Shown here one piece after another: positions 37,567 to 51,359 of a stretch of DNA of 64,000 bases; position 1 is the first letter of the stretch; each line of letters begins with the position of its first letter. The notes below the pieces were generated by a model. It did not search any database, was not told the DNA's origin, and was given only the letters and a program-made list of their open reading frames with translations. Source of the DNA: Strigops habroptila (Eukaryota > Chordata > Aves > Psittaciformes > Psittacidae). Both the position numbers and the translations under genes were made by a program. The stretch is from the NCBI RefSeq assembly GCF_004027225.2, contig NC_044288.2, positions 22,392,744 through 22,456,743 on the forward strand. The letters run 5' to 3'.

Positions 37567-39085
37567 GAGCTGTAGCAAGTAACAGAAATTTATAGGCCAG
37601 TAACTGGACATGTACATTAAAATAAACAAGGCTTCCATTTTATCAAAAACGCTCTGCTTCTCTAATTTGACAAGTGTAGTAATGCAGTTTTGATTATATA
37701 TTTTGTGGCATGTTGTAAATGCAATGTGTGTGTATATATATACATATAAAAGTTATATTAATGTGGGACCTCAGAGCTGTATAGCTTCTGGTACTAAATC
37801 ATTCCTGGGATCTGGGTGAAAACGTGTTCACTGTGTTTTCTATCTGCTTTTCCATGATCTGGGAGGTCTTCTGCAGTGATATGCATACAGCCAAATACTA
37901 ATGATGGTTCTGAGCAGCCGAGATGAAAGTTTGCAGCTTCTTTAACACATAGTCATGGGCTTGGATTTTGGGCATAACCCAGACAAGTGTGTAATGCTGT
38001 GTTTTCACACCAGGCGCATGGTGACTCCTGGTCGCTGTGTGCATGACTCTGTGCTTCGCAGTGTGTTACGGGTTAAGCGCAGTGGTTATACACCAGGAGA
38101 TGGAGGAGTTTGAGTCAAGTGGTGCTTTTTTGGTGCAATAGGAGCAGGTTAAGAAGCATTTTTCAAAATATATTTGAACTTTGCTTTAATGATGCTCTGC
38201 CTGGTGTTATTATAATGTAAATGTAGCATTAGTGAAGAGAATAAGTACATCAGCTGTGTAGCAGGAGACATAAGCAGTGGGAATCGTTCACCTGGTTAAA
38301 TTTACATTGTTTGGAAGGGGAAAAAGTGCTTTGAAAGAAGAGAGACTGTTTCCCAGGGAAGACATCTCTCATTCCTCTCTTTTATCTTCTTTCTGCCAAG
38401 CCAGGGATGCTGTGAGAGCGCGAGCTCCTGAGAGATGCTTAAATGTGTGCTGGGTGATGAGGAATATCTCGCCATGGCTTTTATGTGCAAGTGGAGCTGT
38501 ATTTTCTGCAATAACGTTAATAACCTTTGTGTGACTGCTTAGAAGGATGAACCTCATTAAAGAAGAGGTATTTAATAACAGGCCTATTTTTATCTCTGTC
38601 TTTATCTAAAAGTCTGCGCATTTATTTCAAGCTTGTAATGGTGCTTTGGAAGAAAAATGGTTTCCCTCCTGGAAAACGTTTTGGGAGTACATCCAGCCTT
38701 CGTTAACTTGAATTTCCAAGTTGAGTATCTTCCCTTCTGCTTCCAGAGCAAACAAGCCATTCCATGAGCTTGGCTTTGTTATCTGGGTATTATGGGAAAG
38801 TGCTTTTCAGAAACTGTGACTTGGGTTCCAGAGGCACTGAAATGGTTCTGGAGGTTTGACCAAATCAGAGCAACTCCCTCACGCTTCAAATGCGCGATCT
38901 TGTTTTGTGGGATGAGCATCCAGGCATTGCAGTGCATGCTTGTTTAGCCATGGGTCAGACCTCCATCCCCCTGAAACACCGGAGGTTGCTTCTGTGGCCA
39001 GGGAAGTGTTGAATTCCCACCAAGGCATCATCACAGATGCTGGGCATCAGGTGAGCTGCACACTGTGAGCTCGGAGCTGCAGGGT

Positions 39086-39319
39086 ATCATAGGATCCCAG
39101 ACTGGTTTGGGTTGGAAGGGACCTTAAAGCTCCTCCAGTTCCAGCCCCCTGCCACGGGCAGGGACACCTTCCACTAGAGCAGGTTGCTCCAAGCCCCTGT
39201 GTCCAACCTGGCCTTGAACACTGCCAGGGATGGGGCAGCCACAGCTTCTCTGGGCACCCTGTGCCAGCGCCTCAGCACCCTCACAGGGAAGAGCTTCTGC
39301 CTAAGAGCGCATCTCAATG
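39086..39319 (-). repeat. CR1 LINE 3' fragment (young)
   Basis: Antisense copy from tail (atcataggatcccagactgg) to CTAAGAGCGCATCTCAATG. Confidence 0.92.
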
Positions 39320-40208
39320 TAACCTTTCCTGTCTCTGCTTTCCTGAAACAGCTTCCTCTGGCATTTCAAGAAAGCTTCTGAGTCAAAAAATAACACACAT
39401 CTCTACTTTTCCAGCTCTGTTTTACCAGCATAAGCTTGGGAAAGAAATGTAATCTCCTTGGGTCTGTCTTGATGTCTTGTAGAACTAATCCCCATTTATT
39501 GCAAGAACTTTTACAACAGTACATTCATGTTTAATTTTTTATGCTGTGTTTACATTCTGGAAGGACTAAGTGTGCTGCTGGTGAAGGAAATTCTCATTAA
39601 GGAGAACATTTCTGATGCAAAAGATCTTTCTTCAGCCCAGAGATGCTTTTCCTTCTCTCCTGGTTTTTCTGCCTGCTCCTTAAGACTGCAGGAAGTTTTG
39701 CTGGGGTCATTCACTTGCAACAGGATGTTATGTGAATACTGAATTAATGTATGCAGTCTGCCACTTGGTATTGCTTCTCTTCTGCTGCTGGAGATCTCCC
39801 AGGGTTGCAAAGACCTTGAAAGCGGCAATGCCAACAACAGGAATGTGCCTGTGATCCTGCAAAGTAAAAGGAGAAACATGAGGCCACGTGTGTCTCCCAA
39901 CACTGCAGGGTGTGAATAAATAGATCTAAACAATTTACATTTTAACCCCAGATCAGGTTTTATTTTTAGGATTTGTCATTCAGCCCAAGTGAAACCTTTC
40001 CCTTTCTGTCTGCTGGTGGTTCTAAAAGCGCCTTTAAGTTATCACTGAGATTGTATTTTAAGATGCATTTGCATTTTGATATAATCTGCTGCTTTTCTTA
40101 TTTGAAACAAAGCTACCTGTTGTTCATTAGTTATACTATCATTTAATCTGCTAACTGGGTTGCTGCTGATTACAGTTACCTCACTGTTGTGCAGTCCGTA
40201 ATATGCAA

Positions 40209-40727
40209 AAATCACAGAATCCCAGCCTGGTTTGGGTTGGAAGGGAGCTTAAAGCTCCTCCAGTTCCAGCCCCCTGCCCCGGGCAGGGACACCTTCCACT
40301 AGAGCAGGTTGCTCCAAGCCCCTGTGTCCAACCTGGCCTTGAACACTGCCAGGGCTGGGGCAGCCACAGCTTCTCTGGGCACCCTGTGCCAGCGCCTCAG
40401 CACCCTCACAGGGAAGAGCTTCTGCCTCAGAGCTCATCTCAATCTCCCCTCTGGCAGGTTAAAGCCATTCCCCTTGTCCTGTCCCTACAGGCCCTTGTCC
40501 AAAGCCCCTCTCCAGGTTTCCTGGAGCCCCTTTAGGCCCTGGAGCTGCTCTAAGGTCTCCCCTTCAGGAGCCTTCTCTTCTCCAGGCTGCCCCAGCCCAG
40601 CTCTCTCAGCCTGGCTCCAGAGCAGAGCTGCTCCAGCCCTCGCAGCAGCTCCGGGGCCTCCTCTGGCCTCGCTCCAGCAGCTCCACGTCCCTCTTGTGCT
40701 GTTGCCCCAGAGCTGGATCAGGACTCT
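40209..40727 (-). repeat. CR1 LINE 3' fragment (young, 519 bp)
   Basis: Antisense copy from tail (aaatcacagaatcccagcc) to GAGCTGGATCAGGACTC, with no large internal deletion. It carries the GCCAGGGCTGGGG variant shared with 29758 and 37166. Confidence 0.93.
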
Positions 40728-43472
40728 GGTTCTCCATGGTTTTCCGTGAGGACCTCCTGGTGCTTTGCACAGAGCTTGCCATGGTACTAGGCAGGAGCTC
40801 GCTGGCAGGGCTCCTCTGCTGTTCTCAGCGTGCTTCTGCTCTGAAACCGCTGTGCATGAAGGTACCTTCCTACAATGGCTGCTTCTCATCTGCATCGCTA
40901 CCATTGGCAGAGCAGGAACACAAATCCCCTCCTGCTGCATCGCAGTGAGCCCTATGGAGCCAGCACACGCAAGAGATGAGGAGACAGTCTGTACTCACCT
41001 GGGCAGTGCTGGTTTAGTCATTTATCCCTGTTCACACCACCAAAGCTTTACATTGCTTGGAGATGTGTGTGTTTGGGGGGGTTAACCCCAACTGTTAGCT
41101 TGTCAGGTAGGATTTGCAACACTGGCAGCTGGGGAGGAAAACTGTTATTAAGTGTAATGTGGCACCTTGGATACAGAAAACATGGGGAGACAATAAATAT
41201 AGACTTCCATAATGTCATTTTATAGTGTCACTCTTCAGAATTTATTAAGGCTTAGTTGAAGTGATGCCTGCAGCTTCTTCTGGTTGAATCAGTATATTCT
41301 GTTCATTATCTCCAGCACTTGATTTGACCTGTTGTGTCATAAAAAAGAGGGAATATTGGAGGCATAGGGGCACCCCAGTCACCTTCTTTGGCAGCTGGGT
41401 TTTTTGGTGTAACTCCAGCTTTTCTCAGGTTTGCTGCTCACACCCCAGTCAGTGCTTGGCTGCGTAGATGGACCCGAAATGTGGAGCGTTGCTTGATGAG
41501 AGCACTGAGAAACGCAGGCACTGGTGACCTGCCTTAATCAGCATGTAGCAGCAGGAAGAGGAGAGCCACAGTGAGGAGGGATGCAACTGTCACCTCGGAG
41601 CAAGTTTCCATGTGGTCATCCCACCCTGGTACTGCTGCAGCGTGTGGACACTCGTGGACAGGCTGAGGATGGCTGGAGGTGGGTGACAAAGGGCTCACAA
41701 GAACTTAACTACAGAAAGGTGCTTGCTAAAGCCACGGGCTCGCACAATAGTTCACTGTCACCTTGTTGCTGGTGTTGCCACTCATTTGCTGTCAGAAGCT
41801 CGCTGCGTTCTTGGTGCTGAGAACTGCACTGGTGTTTTTCAAGAGCTCCTCAGTCTGCAGATGAAATTGTGCCTGTTTGTCCCATTTTCTTGTCAAGCAC
41901 AAATCACAGCAGCAGCGTGTTTGTGTACCTTTACCCCTGGCCTCGGTATTTAGCGCTCCAGGATGGAAGAGAATGAGTTCAGGCCCAACCTCCTGATAAT
42001 TTATTGTGTTCTTGTGCTTAAGGGCAAAATTTAAGTTGCCAAAAGCAGATGTTTGCTTGCTCCTTTTTTAGCTCGCAAAGTACTTTCTGTGTGTTTGATT
42101 GATGGATGTCCCTGTTACATTAATAGTTGGGCTTTGCAGAAAGCTGTTATTACCAGGAGAATCTGGTGTGGGTTTCAGTTTTTCTTCTTGCATTGAAAAT
42201 CCATTATTAATGTCTTTTTGAGGAAAAAAAGAAAAAGAGGCTTCAATTCAGGCATTTTACTTCGCTTTCTTGGGCTCCTTTGCAACTGTCTTCTCTGAGG
42301 CAGTTTTAAAATCAATATTACAAGTGTTCTTTATGTTTTACTGAGTGGCTGAGGGTTGCTGCGTCTTGCTATTGATTTCTAATTGTGTTGCAGGACATCT
42401 GGGTGCACGCAGATTGCTGTGTGATGGATTATTGTCTTCCCGATCATCACCGCGTTGGCTTTTTGCATGTTCCCTCTTGCTGCTGAGCCTGGAAGCCATC
42501 AGGAGAGCTTTGCAGCTCATAGCCCAGGAGGGCAACCTTGAGGCACTGAACTTGAGACCATTCATTTAGTCTTGGTTTTGGTTTTTATGTCAGACACGGA
42601 GGGACACTTGTGAGTTCTCCTCTTTGTGTTGTCTTCACAGAGTTCTGCTCTGGCTTCTTGGGCAGCTTCATGTTCCGCATCATAGGAACATAACAGGTTG
42701 TCCTGGTTTTGTTTGGGGTGGTCGTCCTGCATCTTCAGCTCATGCTGGCATGAGCTTGATTGCTCATGAGCTCTGACATTGCCCCTTGGAGCAGCTCTGC
42801 TAGCAGATCTTGGCAGAGGTGCAAAGTCCACTCTTGATGGAACAATATGGAATCACAGACCACATCTGTAGCTGCTGTAGGGTTGGATTTCGGATACAGG
42901 CTCATTGGAGCACATCAGTGTTGATGGAGCATGGGCAGATCTGTCTGAGAGCTTGTTGGGACCAAGGGAGGTGTGAGGGATGACATGATTGTGGCCAGTA
43001 TAGGTGGTCCAAAATGCACTCATTACTCCAGGTGGGCTGCAGCAGGGGAAGAGCACGTACAGAAGAGGACAGAGGGCCACATATGTATGTGTGTGCACAT
43101 GGCAAGTCCTAAAAGCACGAAGGAGAACGATCAGTAACAGAAGTTTTCTGTGTGTGGGGAGAGTTTGCACGTGCCTCAAGCTCTTGTGCAGCAGTTGATG
43201 AGCAGCCCTGCTCCAGGGCAATCCAGGCAGATATGGATGTGTTTGTAGCTTAACCTGCCCGTGGGCAGGCTGCTGCCAAGCCCTCTGTGCATGGCCCTCA
43301 AGCCAGCTCCACATCTACCAGATGCTTTGGCTGCAACAATATGTAGGTGATGTGGGTATGCAGTAAAATGCTGCCAACTGGATTGGGCTTGTCTTGTTTA
43401 AGATTCGGCTCCTAGACATGTAAAACATGCTGTGCTTTGTGGAGGCCAGTTTTGGCTTCTGAGGAGTTAGAG

Positions 43473-43598
43473 AGTCATAGAGTGGTTTGGGTGTGAAGGG
43501 ACCTTAAAGCTCATGCAGTTCCAACCCCCTGCCACGGGCAGGGACACCTTCCACTAGAGCAGGTTGCTCCAAGCCCCTGTGTCCAGCCTGGCCTTGAG
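43473..43598 (-). repeat. CR1 LINE 3' fragment (young)
   Basis: Antisense copy from tail (agtcatagagtggtttgg) to GTGTCCAGCCTGGCCTTGAG. It lies 31 bases from an older CR1 in the same orientation. Confidence 0.9.
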
Positions 43599-43629
43599 TT
43601 AGTTGTAGTTTATCCATCCATGCTGGGGA

Positions 43630-43905
43630 ATCATAGAATCCCAGGTTGAAAGGGAACTCAAGGATCATATGGTCCGACCTTTCTTAGCAAAGCATGATCT
43701 AGACTAGATGTCCACCCTCTCCAATACTGGGGAGTCACGTCTTCCCTGTGGAGATTATTCCAATGGCTGATGGTTCTCATCATGAAATTTTTCCTCTTGT
43801 GTCCACTTGGAATCTCCCCCATCACCCTTGTCTTTTCCATGGGACTTCTTGTAAAAAGGGAGTCTCCATCTTCTTTGTAGCCACCTTTTAAATACTGGAA
43901 CTTTA
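43630..43905 (-). repeat. CR1-like LINE fragment (old, different subfamily)
   Basis: Begins with the CR1-type tail (aatcatagaatcccagg), then sequence unlike the young copies. The minus-strand reading includes YLKGGYKEDGDSLF, RKNFMMRTISHWN and related words typical of the C-terminal part of CR1 ORF2. Stops and gaps mark it as a decayed copy. Confidence 0.75.
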
Positions 43906-46046
43906 AATCCTGGGCGCCAGAGCAAAAACAAGGCAGAGGCACTGGTGCTGTGTCTCTGGAGGGAACACGGGCAGCTGAGATCTCCCTGGGCCCCCAGTGC
44001 TGCTGTCTGCTGGAGCTGGTGGTTGGGAGGGGGTGACATATACAACCACGGACAAGCTCCGACCTTGCTGCTGGGACCTAGTTAGCAATTCTGTTGATGT
44101 TCTGGAAAGGAAAATGTAATTCAGGCCACCTTCTCCTCCAAGCTGACCCTGAGAATCTGGGAGGAGAACAGCCACTGAATAATGAGGGGCCTTTTTTTTT
44201 TCCTTTGTACTGAAGTTACTGCTTGGTGTTGAACTGTGCTGTAAAGTGTCATTCGTTTCCTTGAATGTATTGGTCCAAGTGTACTTTGTGTTAATACAGT
44301 GCCATAAATTGCAGCCTCATTAATCACAGCATGCCGCAGCGCATCGCTGTCTTGCCTTACTCTGCGGGTGCTGTGGCTGGTGGGACCCCTGCAGCCCTGG
44401 CCAGGGGGTGAAGGTGGTGGCTGGAGCACTGCCCTGTACTCCTGTGCTCCTTTTAGCTTGCGCTTTATGTTGGCACAGCTCTTACTCTATAAGATCCAGG
44501 AGCATTTGCCAGCGCTGCCACGACTTCAGGGAGCATCCACACTGCTGTGGAGGAGGGCAGCTGGGATGCACCCCGGGAAGGGTGAGTTTGTCACAAGGGA
44601 GTTTTGACACACCACATCCCTGCTGCTGCCGCTTCGTTTTGGGTCCGTAGGGGTCCTGGCACAGCAGAGCCCAGGCTCTTGGCTTTGCAGTGAATCCCTT
44701 GAGCCTGAGCTCCTGCGCAGGGCTCCGCTGTAGGATGTGCCGTGTGATGATGCTGTGGCTCTGTCTCTGTGGCAGAGCTTTCAGCCTTCCTGGCAATGTA
44801 AATTCTCCTGGCTGCATGCTAAAATTACACTGAGTTATTGATTTATCTTTGAGAGGATTTCCTTCCCAAGGGACATTTCTGGCTGGTTTAATGATTTAGT
44901 TTCTCTGCAAGTGCAGGATCCAGAGCAGAGCAAAGCCACCCTCCTGCCCTGAGCCTGCAGCCCAGGGTTGCGCTCCCGCTGCTTCCTCTGCAAGCCCATT
45001 TCTATTCCAAAGCTGGGATTGAGGTTATGCTGCTGTTCCTGCAGGGATAACTGCGAATAAAACGGCATTTTCAGCTTTCACTGTGAGTCTCGGGCTAGCC
45101 TTTATGCCATGGCACCAGTGTTGTTATCTTAGACTTGTTGCAAATAACTCTGAGACTGGCACATGAGAAGCATGAAGCTGTGCCAGCGTTAATGCACCCA
45201 GGCTCCCGAGAGCATCTGAATTCCCTGAAGTGGGATGTGATGGGAGGTGGATCATGCAAACACCTTTTTTTCTGAAGATGCAGGTTACAGCCTCTCTTTT
45301 CTTTGCTTTCTGCTGACTCGCCCTTGGAGCACCTCTGAAAATCAGGCCAGGCAAGTTCACTTTCAATCTCCTGCTTGTACTCCTGAGGAGGCAAAGCTAA
45401 TTCTCTACTTCTACTCTCAATTTTCTCCGCTAAGCCCTGAAATCACAGTCCACTGGTTGTGGGTCAGCTGGTGAGCACCATCAATAGGAGGATTTGAGCC
45501 TTTAGGAGTTGGACTGAATGTTTTACCTACTGTCTGTGGAAGGGAAATGGCAGGCTCTGTGTCCCTGGGTGCCCATCTCCAGCTGTGGCCCATCTAAAGC
45601 ACCTCCGCGTGGGTTCCCATATCTAACCCCACTGTGGATCTGGATCCCACCTCAGTCGCAGCGTGCGCAGTGATGAAATGTGAGGCTGCTCATGTGGTTA
45701 TAAACCAGCATCCCCTGGTTGAGCCCAGGGAGAATGACAATTTATTTGCCTGTGAACCAAGCGTGCCACAAATTCTTTTGTAGTGATCTACCTGCGAGAT
45801 AAAACAAGGCCTTAGTGTCTGTCTTAAGTAATGCAGTGTTGACAAGTTCTTTTGACAATTAGGCTAATGTCACTTATGACTGCAATAGCTATAGAAACAT
45901 GGCTTTAAATTGAAGCTTTGGAAAGCACTATACCAATGTTCTCTCCAAGGCTGCTTCTTATTTCAATTTTTATTATTCAAATTCATTCTCACTATAGCTT
46001 GGCAGTGTAGGTGGCAGACGGGCTTCTCCAATACGTTCTGCTAGTC

Positions 46047-46448
46047 TCGTAGAATCCCAGACTGGTTTGGGTTGGAAGGGACCTTAAAGCTCCTCCAGTT
46101 CCAACCCCTGCCACGGGCAGGGACACCTTCCACTAGAGCAGGTTGCTCCAAGCCCCGTCCAGACAGGCACTGGAGCTGCTCTAAGGTCTCCCCTTCAGGA
46201 GCCTTCTCTTCTCCAGGCTGCCCCAGCCCAGCTCTCTCAGCCTGGCTCCAGAGCAGAGCTGCTCCAGCCCTCGCAGCAGCTCCGGGGCCTCCTCTGGCCT
46301 CGCTCCAGCAGCTCCACGTCCCTCTGGTGCTGTTGCCCCCGAGCTGGATCAGGACTGCAGGGGGGGTCTCCCCAGAGCGCAGCAGAGGGGCAGAATCCCT
46401 TCCCTTGACCTGCTGCTCACGCTCTGGGGGTGCAGCCCAGCACACAGG
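46047..46448 (-). repeat. CR1 LINE 3' fragment with internal deletion (young)
   Basis: Antisense. After GTTGCTCCAAGCCCC (about 46157) it jumps to AGGCACTGGAGCTGCTC, losing about 200 consensus bases. It continues through GAGCGCAGCAGAGGGGC and ends at GGGTGCAGCCCAGCACAC. Confidence 0.92.
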
Positions 46449-49400
46449 GGGGTTCTGGGCTCAAGCGCACACTGAAGCCGGGTCATGGGGAGCTTCTAAG
46501 CAACCAACACACAAGTCCCTCTCCTCAGGGCTGCTCCATCCAGTCTCTGCCCAGCCTGTATTTGTCTCACAGCCACACAGTTCAGATCAGGCACCTTTCA
46601 GTGATGAACCAGGAAAATATGGCCCAACTGCTGGCGGATCTGGGCTCTCTTGGCTCTAGGGAATGCTCTGGGCTTGGGGAAGCGTTGGTGCGTGGATGTT
46701 ACTGCAGCTGCTGGTGTGAGAGCGTGAGATGAGCCAGTTGACACACACTGAGTAGAGCTGCAATCCGAGTCAATAAGCTGCACACCTTAACTGCCAGCAA
46801 TTCAGCATGTCCTGAATCATTCCTGGAGGGAGCTGGGGCTGGGAGAAGGGAGCTGGGTTTGCTTCTGGTGTATGTGTCTTATCTTTTCCGTTTCAGCTTT
46901 GATTGAATTATAAACACAGAAGCTGAAGACAGAAACAGAAATTCCTAAGACCTGGTCATAAAGACCCCTTTTTGAGCTTCCCAGCCTTCTCCTTGGAAAT
47001 TGATTCTTTTTATTGCCCGTTCTTCCTCCTGTTGCACAATCTTAGGCTTCAGTTCCTCGTTTCCAACCATGGCCAGCTTAGACCTCATGGTTTTCACACT
47101 GGTGTTGGTCCTGATGCATTATCCCTCCCCAGAGAGCAGTTGTGTCCTTTTCATGCCTTTGTGTTGTCAGGTTCTTTAGGGGTGGTTCTCTCTGCCCTAA
47201 CATTTATCTGTGGTGGCCATCTCAACAGTCACTGGGGAGAGAAAGAAGTGCTCTGTGAGAGTGGAAGACAGCTCTGGTTAATGATGTGCAAGAAGTGCTC
47301 ATCTCTGTCATAGTAAAGAACCTAATGGTTCTCTGCTCAAAAAGGTATTAGATGCCTAAAATTTCCCAGGATAAATATCATGCTTGGTTCCTTTTGTCAG
47401 GTTCTCAATTCTCGTGGTCATCTCCCTCATCCTTCTCTGCCTATGTTCTGCATTGATCTTCTCTGAACCTAGATAAGCCTTCAGCATCCCGGCTGGGCTT
47501 TCTGGTGTAACAAATCCACCTGTGGGATGACAACTATTGAGTAGGTTGCAGTGACATCATGAAGTAGCTTAGGCTTGGGGATAAATAACTTAGTGAGTAA
47601 GAGAGGGATTAAAACTGGCTTTTGTAAATAATGTTTCTGTTGGATGGTGACTTGGTGACATGGTGAGACCAGGGCACTGGAGCCTGGTGTGCTCTTTGAC
47701 AGCTGAGATAATCAGAGTGTGGCTGGACACCTCTGATCTCTGTGTTTCTTCTGCTGCCTGGACCTTTGTGGGATTAACCCCCCTAAACTGCTACAGTTCA
47801 CAGAATTGAGCCCAATATCAGAAGAGAAAATAGATTAAGCGCTTCGTATTGAAGCACTGAGCACATGCATCAAGCTGCACCGAGGGGATGTGGTAATGCA
47901 TAAGAAATGCCTGGCTCGAAGCTGGAGATAAGGGTTTGCTTATGAAGTGAGAACATGTGCGTTTGCCAATTTTACAAAAGGGCAACCCTTCCTCTTCTTT
48001 CTCTGCTAGTATTTTTCTCCTGGTGTATTTTCTGCTGTGGCAGTGCAAGGGAGGGAGATGCCTTTGCAGAGAGGGAGGTGGAAGGGCAGAAGCACTTGTT
48101 GCAAGGGGCCCTTTGCCATATGAAGCTTTCCTATATTGATTCTTTTTGCTGCCAAGCAGCAGCAGATCTATCAACAGATGCTACAGCAGCGACTCCCATC
48201 AGAGAGGCACCATATGTCCCTTCCCAAGCCCTCCTGTTGCTCCTTCCCTACAAGTCCTCCTCCCCAGGCACCTTGCTAGCATCCGCCTTCGCTTCCAGAA
48301 CTTTCTGCCTCGGATTATCCCAGGAAGCTGCAGGCACCTCGTGGGAGGTGCATGCTCTGCCCTGTGTGAGAGCCAGCCCTCTTGTCCTCATCTTGCCCCA
48401 AGAAGGTCAAGGTTTGATGGGATTTTAGGCAGGCAGCGAGCTCGGGCTGGGGTATGTGCAGAACAATCTTGGCTGCCGGTGATGGTAGGAGCGAGTTAAA
48501 CAGACCCATTGCACAGCGTTGCTGGGTCCCTCGCCTGTCACTGCGGGTTCACCTTCCTCTCCCTCCCCTTCTGCTCTCCTGCTGCTGGAGGCAAAGCCAA
48601 GCACAGGCAGTGGGTGGTTTGGCAGGAGGTGGTAGGAGCTGGAGCCTGGAGCTCGCAGGGTGCTCCTGGTTTGAATAACCGGGCTCATGGCCCCTGGCGC
48701 TGGCGGATCAGTGGAGGGAACATGAATACCAGTGCCATGGGAGAGCTGGGTGGGTTGGAATTGGCAGTGGTGAGTGGTTGTCCAGCTGAGTGTCCACATT
48801 TAACCGATGCTTTCACATGTCTAACCAAGCATTACTCACTGGAAAGCCCGTTCCTTGCACTGCTTTGTTCTCCTCTATCTGCGGCTCAGATCACGGAAGG
48901 AGGGATTTGATTCTGGCATCGCTTCTAAAACGTTTTCGTTGTATCTGCCAAAGGAAACAAATTACAGAGAAGACCTCTCAGCATTAAGACAAAAGAGTGC
49001 CTCTAAATCCCTTTTCAGATAAACAAATGTTTGGGCTGTAGGCCTGATGGATGGTGTTTAAAGGCATGGTTATTACTGCAGCAAGCAAGTGGTTGGCATT
49101 GAAAATCATAGGATGCGAGAAAGAAAAGTTCTCCCAAGCTTTACTGTGGGCATGTGTCTTCCTGTAATCCTGGTTGTGAGGAGCGCTTGGCACCGCAAGT
49201 CCACACCGTGATCTCTCTGGATTATCCATGGGAAACCAATAGCCCAGCAAGCACCAGTAAGTCACTTTTCTCTTGCTAAATAAGAAACTGGAATGGGAAT
49301 GGCCCTTTTCCTGCACCCTGTTCACGTAGGGTTCAAGCCCGGCAGAAAGCAGTGCTGCTTCTTTGGGACACAAGGAACCTGTGCAGGAGCAGAGACGGTG

Positions 49401-51162
49401 GCACTTTGGGATGGGATGTGTCAGTGGGCAATGCTGTGGTTTCCTAGGGATGGCTTTGCTCCAGCAGCAATGCTGGGTGTTGAACTGGGAACAGCTTCAC
49501 CTTGGCAAGCTTGGAAGTGTTTCAGGTGGCTTCTGTCCCGGCTCCACTGCAGCGTGGACAAAGTTGGTGTTGGAGAAGACATTGTATTTAGACATCACTG
49601 TTTTGACAGGTCAAATTGCAGGATATTTATTAGCATAGCTTGGAGTATTACATAAAAATTTGTCAAACTAACCAGCAAAAGCATCTTATGTGGAACATCC
49701 TTGATTTTGTTAAGGTTTTTTTAACTGTTGGTTCAGTCTCTCCACAATTGATCCCATTCAGGCATTTCTGGAAGACACTGGTGCGAGCTGCTGCTTAGAG
49801 CTCAATGACTGTGCCCTGGGGATCAGGCTCTTCCTGCTGCTCAGTATTTGTTGCGTGCTCTGGAAGGCAGAAGAAAACAGCAGTTTGAGTTGTTTGCTTG
49901 TGCTGTAAGGACAAAACTCTCTCATGGTTTCCTCCGTAACTGGAGGAAGGGAAGGATGTCTCTTTATCCTTGTCCTCCCTCTGCATAGCAGGATCTTTGT
50001 ATCAGGGTTCAGTGATAAGACAAAATGATGGTGATAAAAGCAGCCTGACACCATCAGGACTTCTCATTCCTAGGCAGAGGCAGGCGGCCCTGGGAGAAGT
50101 GGGATGACAGCGGCCACGGTGGGTCGTGGCAGGGGTTCCTCCATCATCCCATCCCCTATGGATGCTGCAAGCATGTGCTTAAGGAACAGTTTATGAACAT
50201 GACAAACACAACGGTGATTCCAGAAGAGTTTTCTCTATAATTACAGTAGTAATTAGAGCCCCTGCTGTCACTGATGGTTTGGACCTGAGAAATCAGAGGC
50301 AGTGGCCAGGATGGGGCCTCTCCAAGGTTGTGCTGTGCCTGACAGGCAGTTGTGGGTTTCCCAGCAGAAGTGCAGAACTAATGGCATTAAGAGATGCACA
50401 CAAAGTGGCTTTGTAAAGCATTTCATCAGCATTGTAGGAGTTTCTACTTGAATCATGGACGTGGGTGCCACAGCTTCCTCGCTGCTGGCGTAGTGAGTAA
50501 GGTGCACTGGGAAACACCGGGGGAAGCTTCCACGCCTGATGCTGTTAAACCTCTCTGGAAGGGGTGATATGTAGCATATTAATGACCTTTTCCAGTGGTG
50601 CTTAATTGGGAAGAGCAGTGAGTGCCAGAAAGCAAACTAATACAAAAGGCAGTAGATGAATGGAAAAGGGCAGGAAATAGCAAAATGAGATTCAGGCTCT
50701 GGGCTTCCTCTTCCCATCCATAATCCATCACTTCTTAACCTGTGCTTCTACACATCTTCCCTTCCTTTTGTATCTAAAAATGTTCTGTTTTGAAATAACA
50801 ATCAATCCAAGGAGTGGTATGACTCACCCGGAGAGAAAACAACAAAACCTGCAGCCAGCATTGCTGTTTCCTTGCTCGCAGTGCTAACCGGGATGCCGGA
50901 GCCAGGGCTGAGCCCCACCGCACTGGGGCTGGTTCCTCAGTTTTCCTCTGAGCCCAGCATTCAGCATGAGAAACAGGCAGCATCTTCCTACAGCCCGAGC
51001 ACTGCACCTGTGTGAGTCCTGTCCTCTCCCCAGGCAGGAGCAGGCAGTGAGAGTCAGCACCAGGGTGATTGTGTCCTCCTGTGCATGCCCAGCATGGGAT
51101 GCCCCAGTCTTTCCCAGTTACCCACCAGGGGCACTGGTGGTTGATGGAGCTGGTGGTGCCAG

Positions 51163-51359
51163 CAATCACAGAATCCCAGACTGGTTTGGGTTGGAAGGGA
51201 CCTTAAAGCTCATCCAGCTCCAACCCCTGCCACGGGCAGGGACACCTTCCACTAGAGCAGGTTGCTCCAAGCCCCTGTGTCCAACCTGGCCTTGAACACT
51301 GCCAGGGATGGGGCAGCCACAGCTTCTCTGGGCACCCTGTGCCAGCGCTTCAGCACCTT
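51163..51359 (-). repeat. CR1 LINE 3' fragment (young)
   Basis: Antisense copy from tail (caatcacagaatcccagactg) to GTGCCAGCGCTTCAGCACC. Confidence 0.92.
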
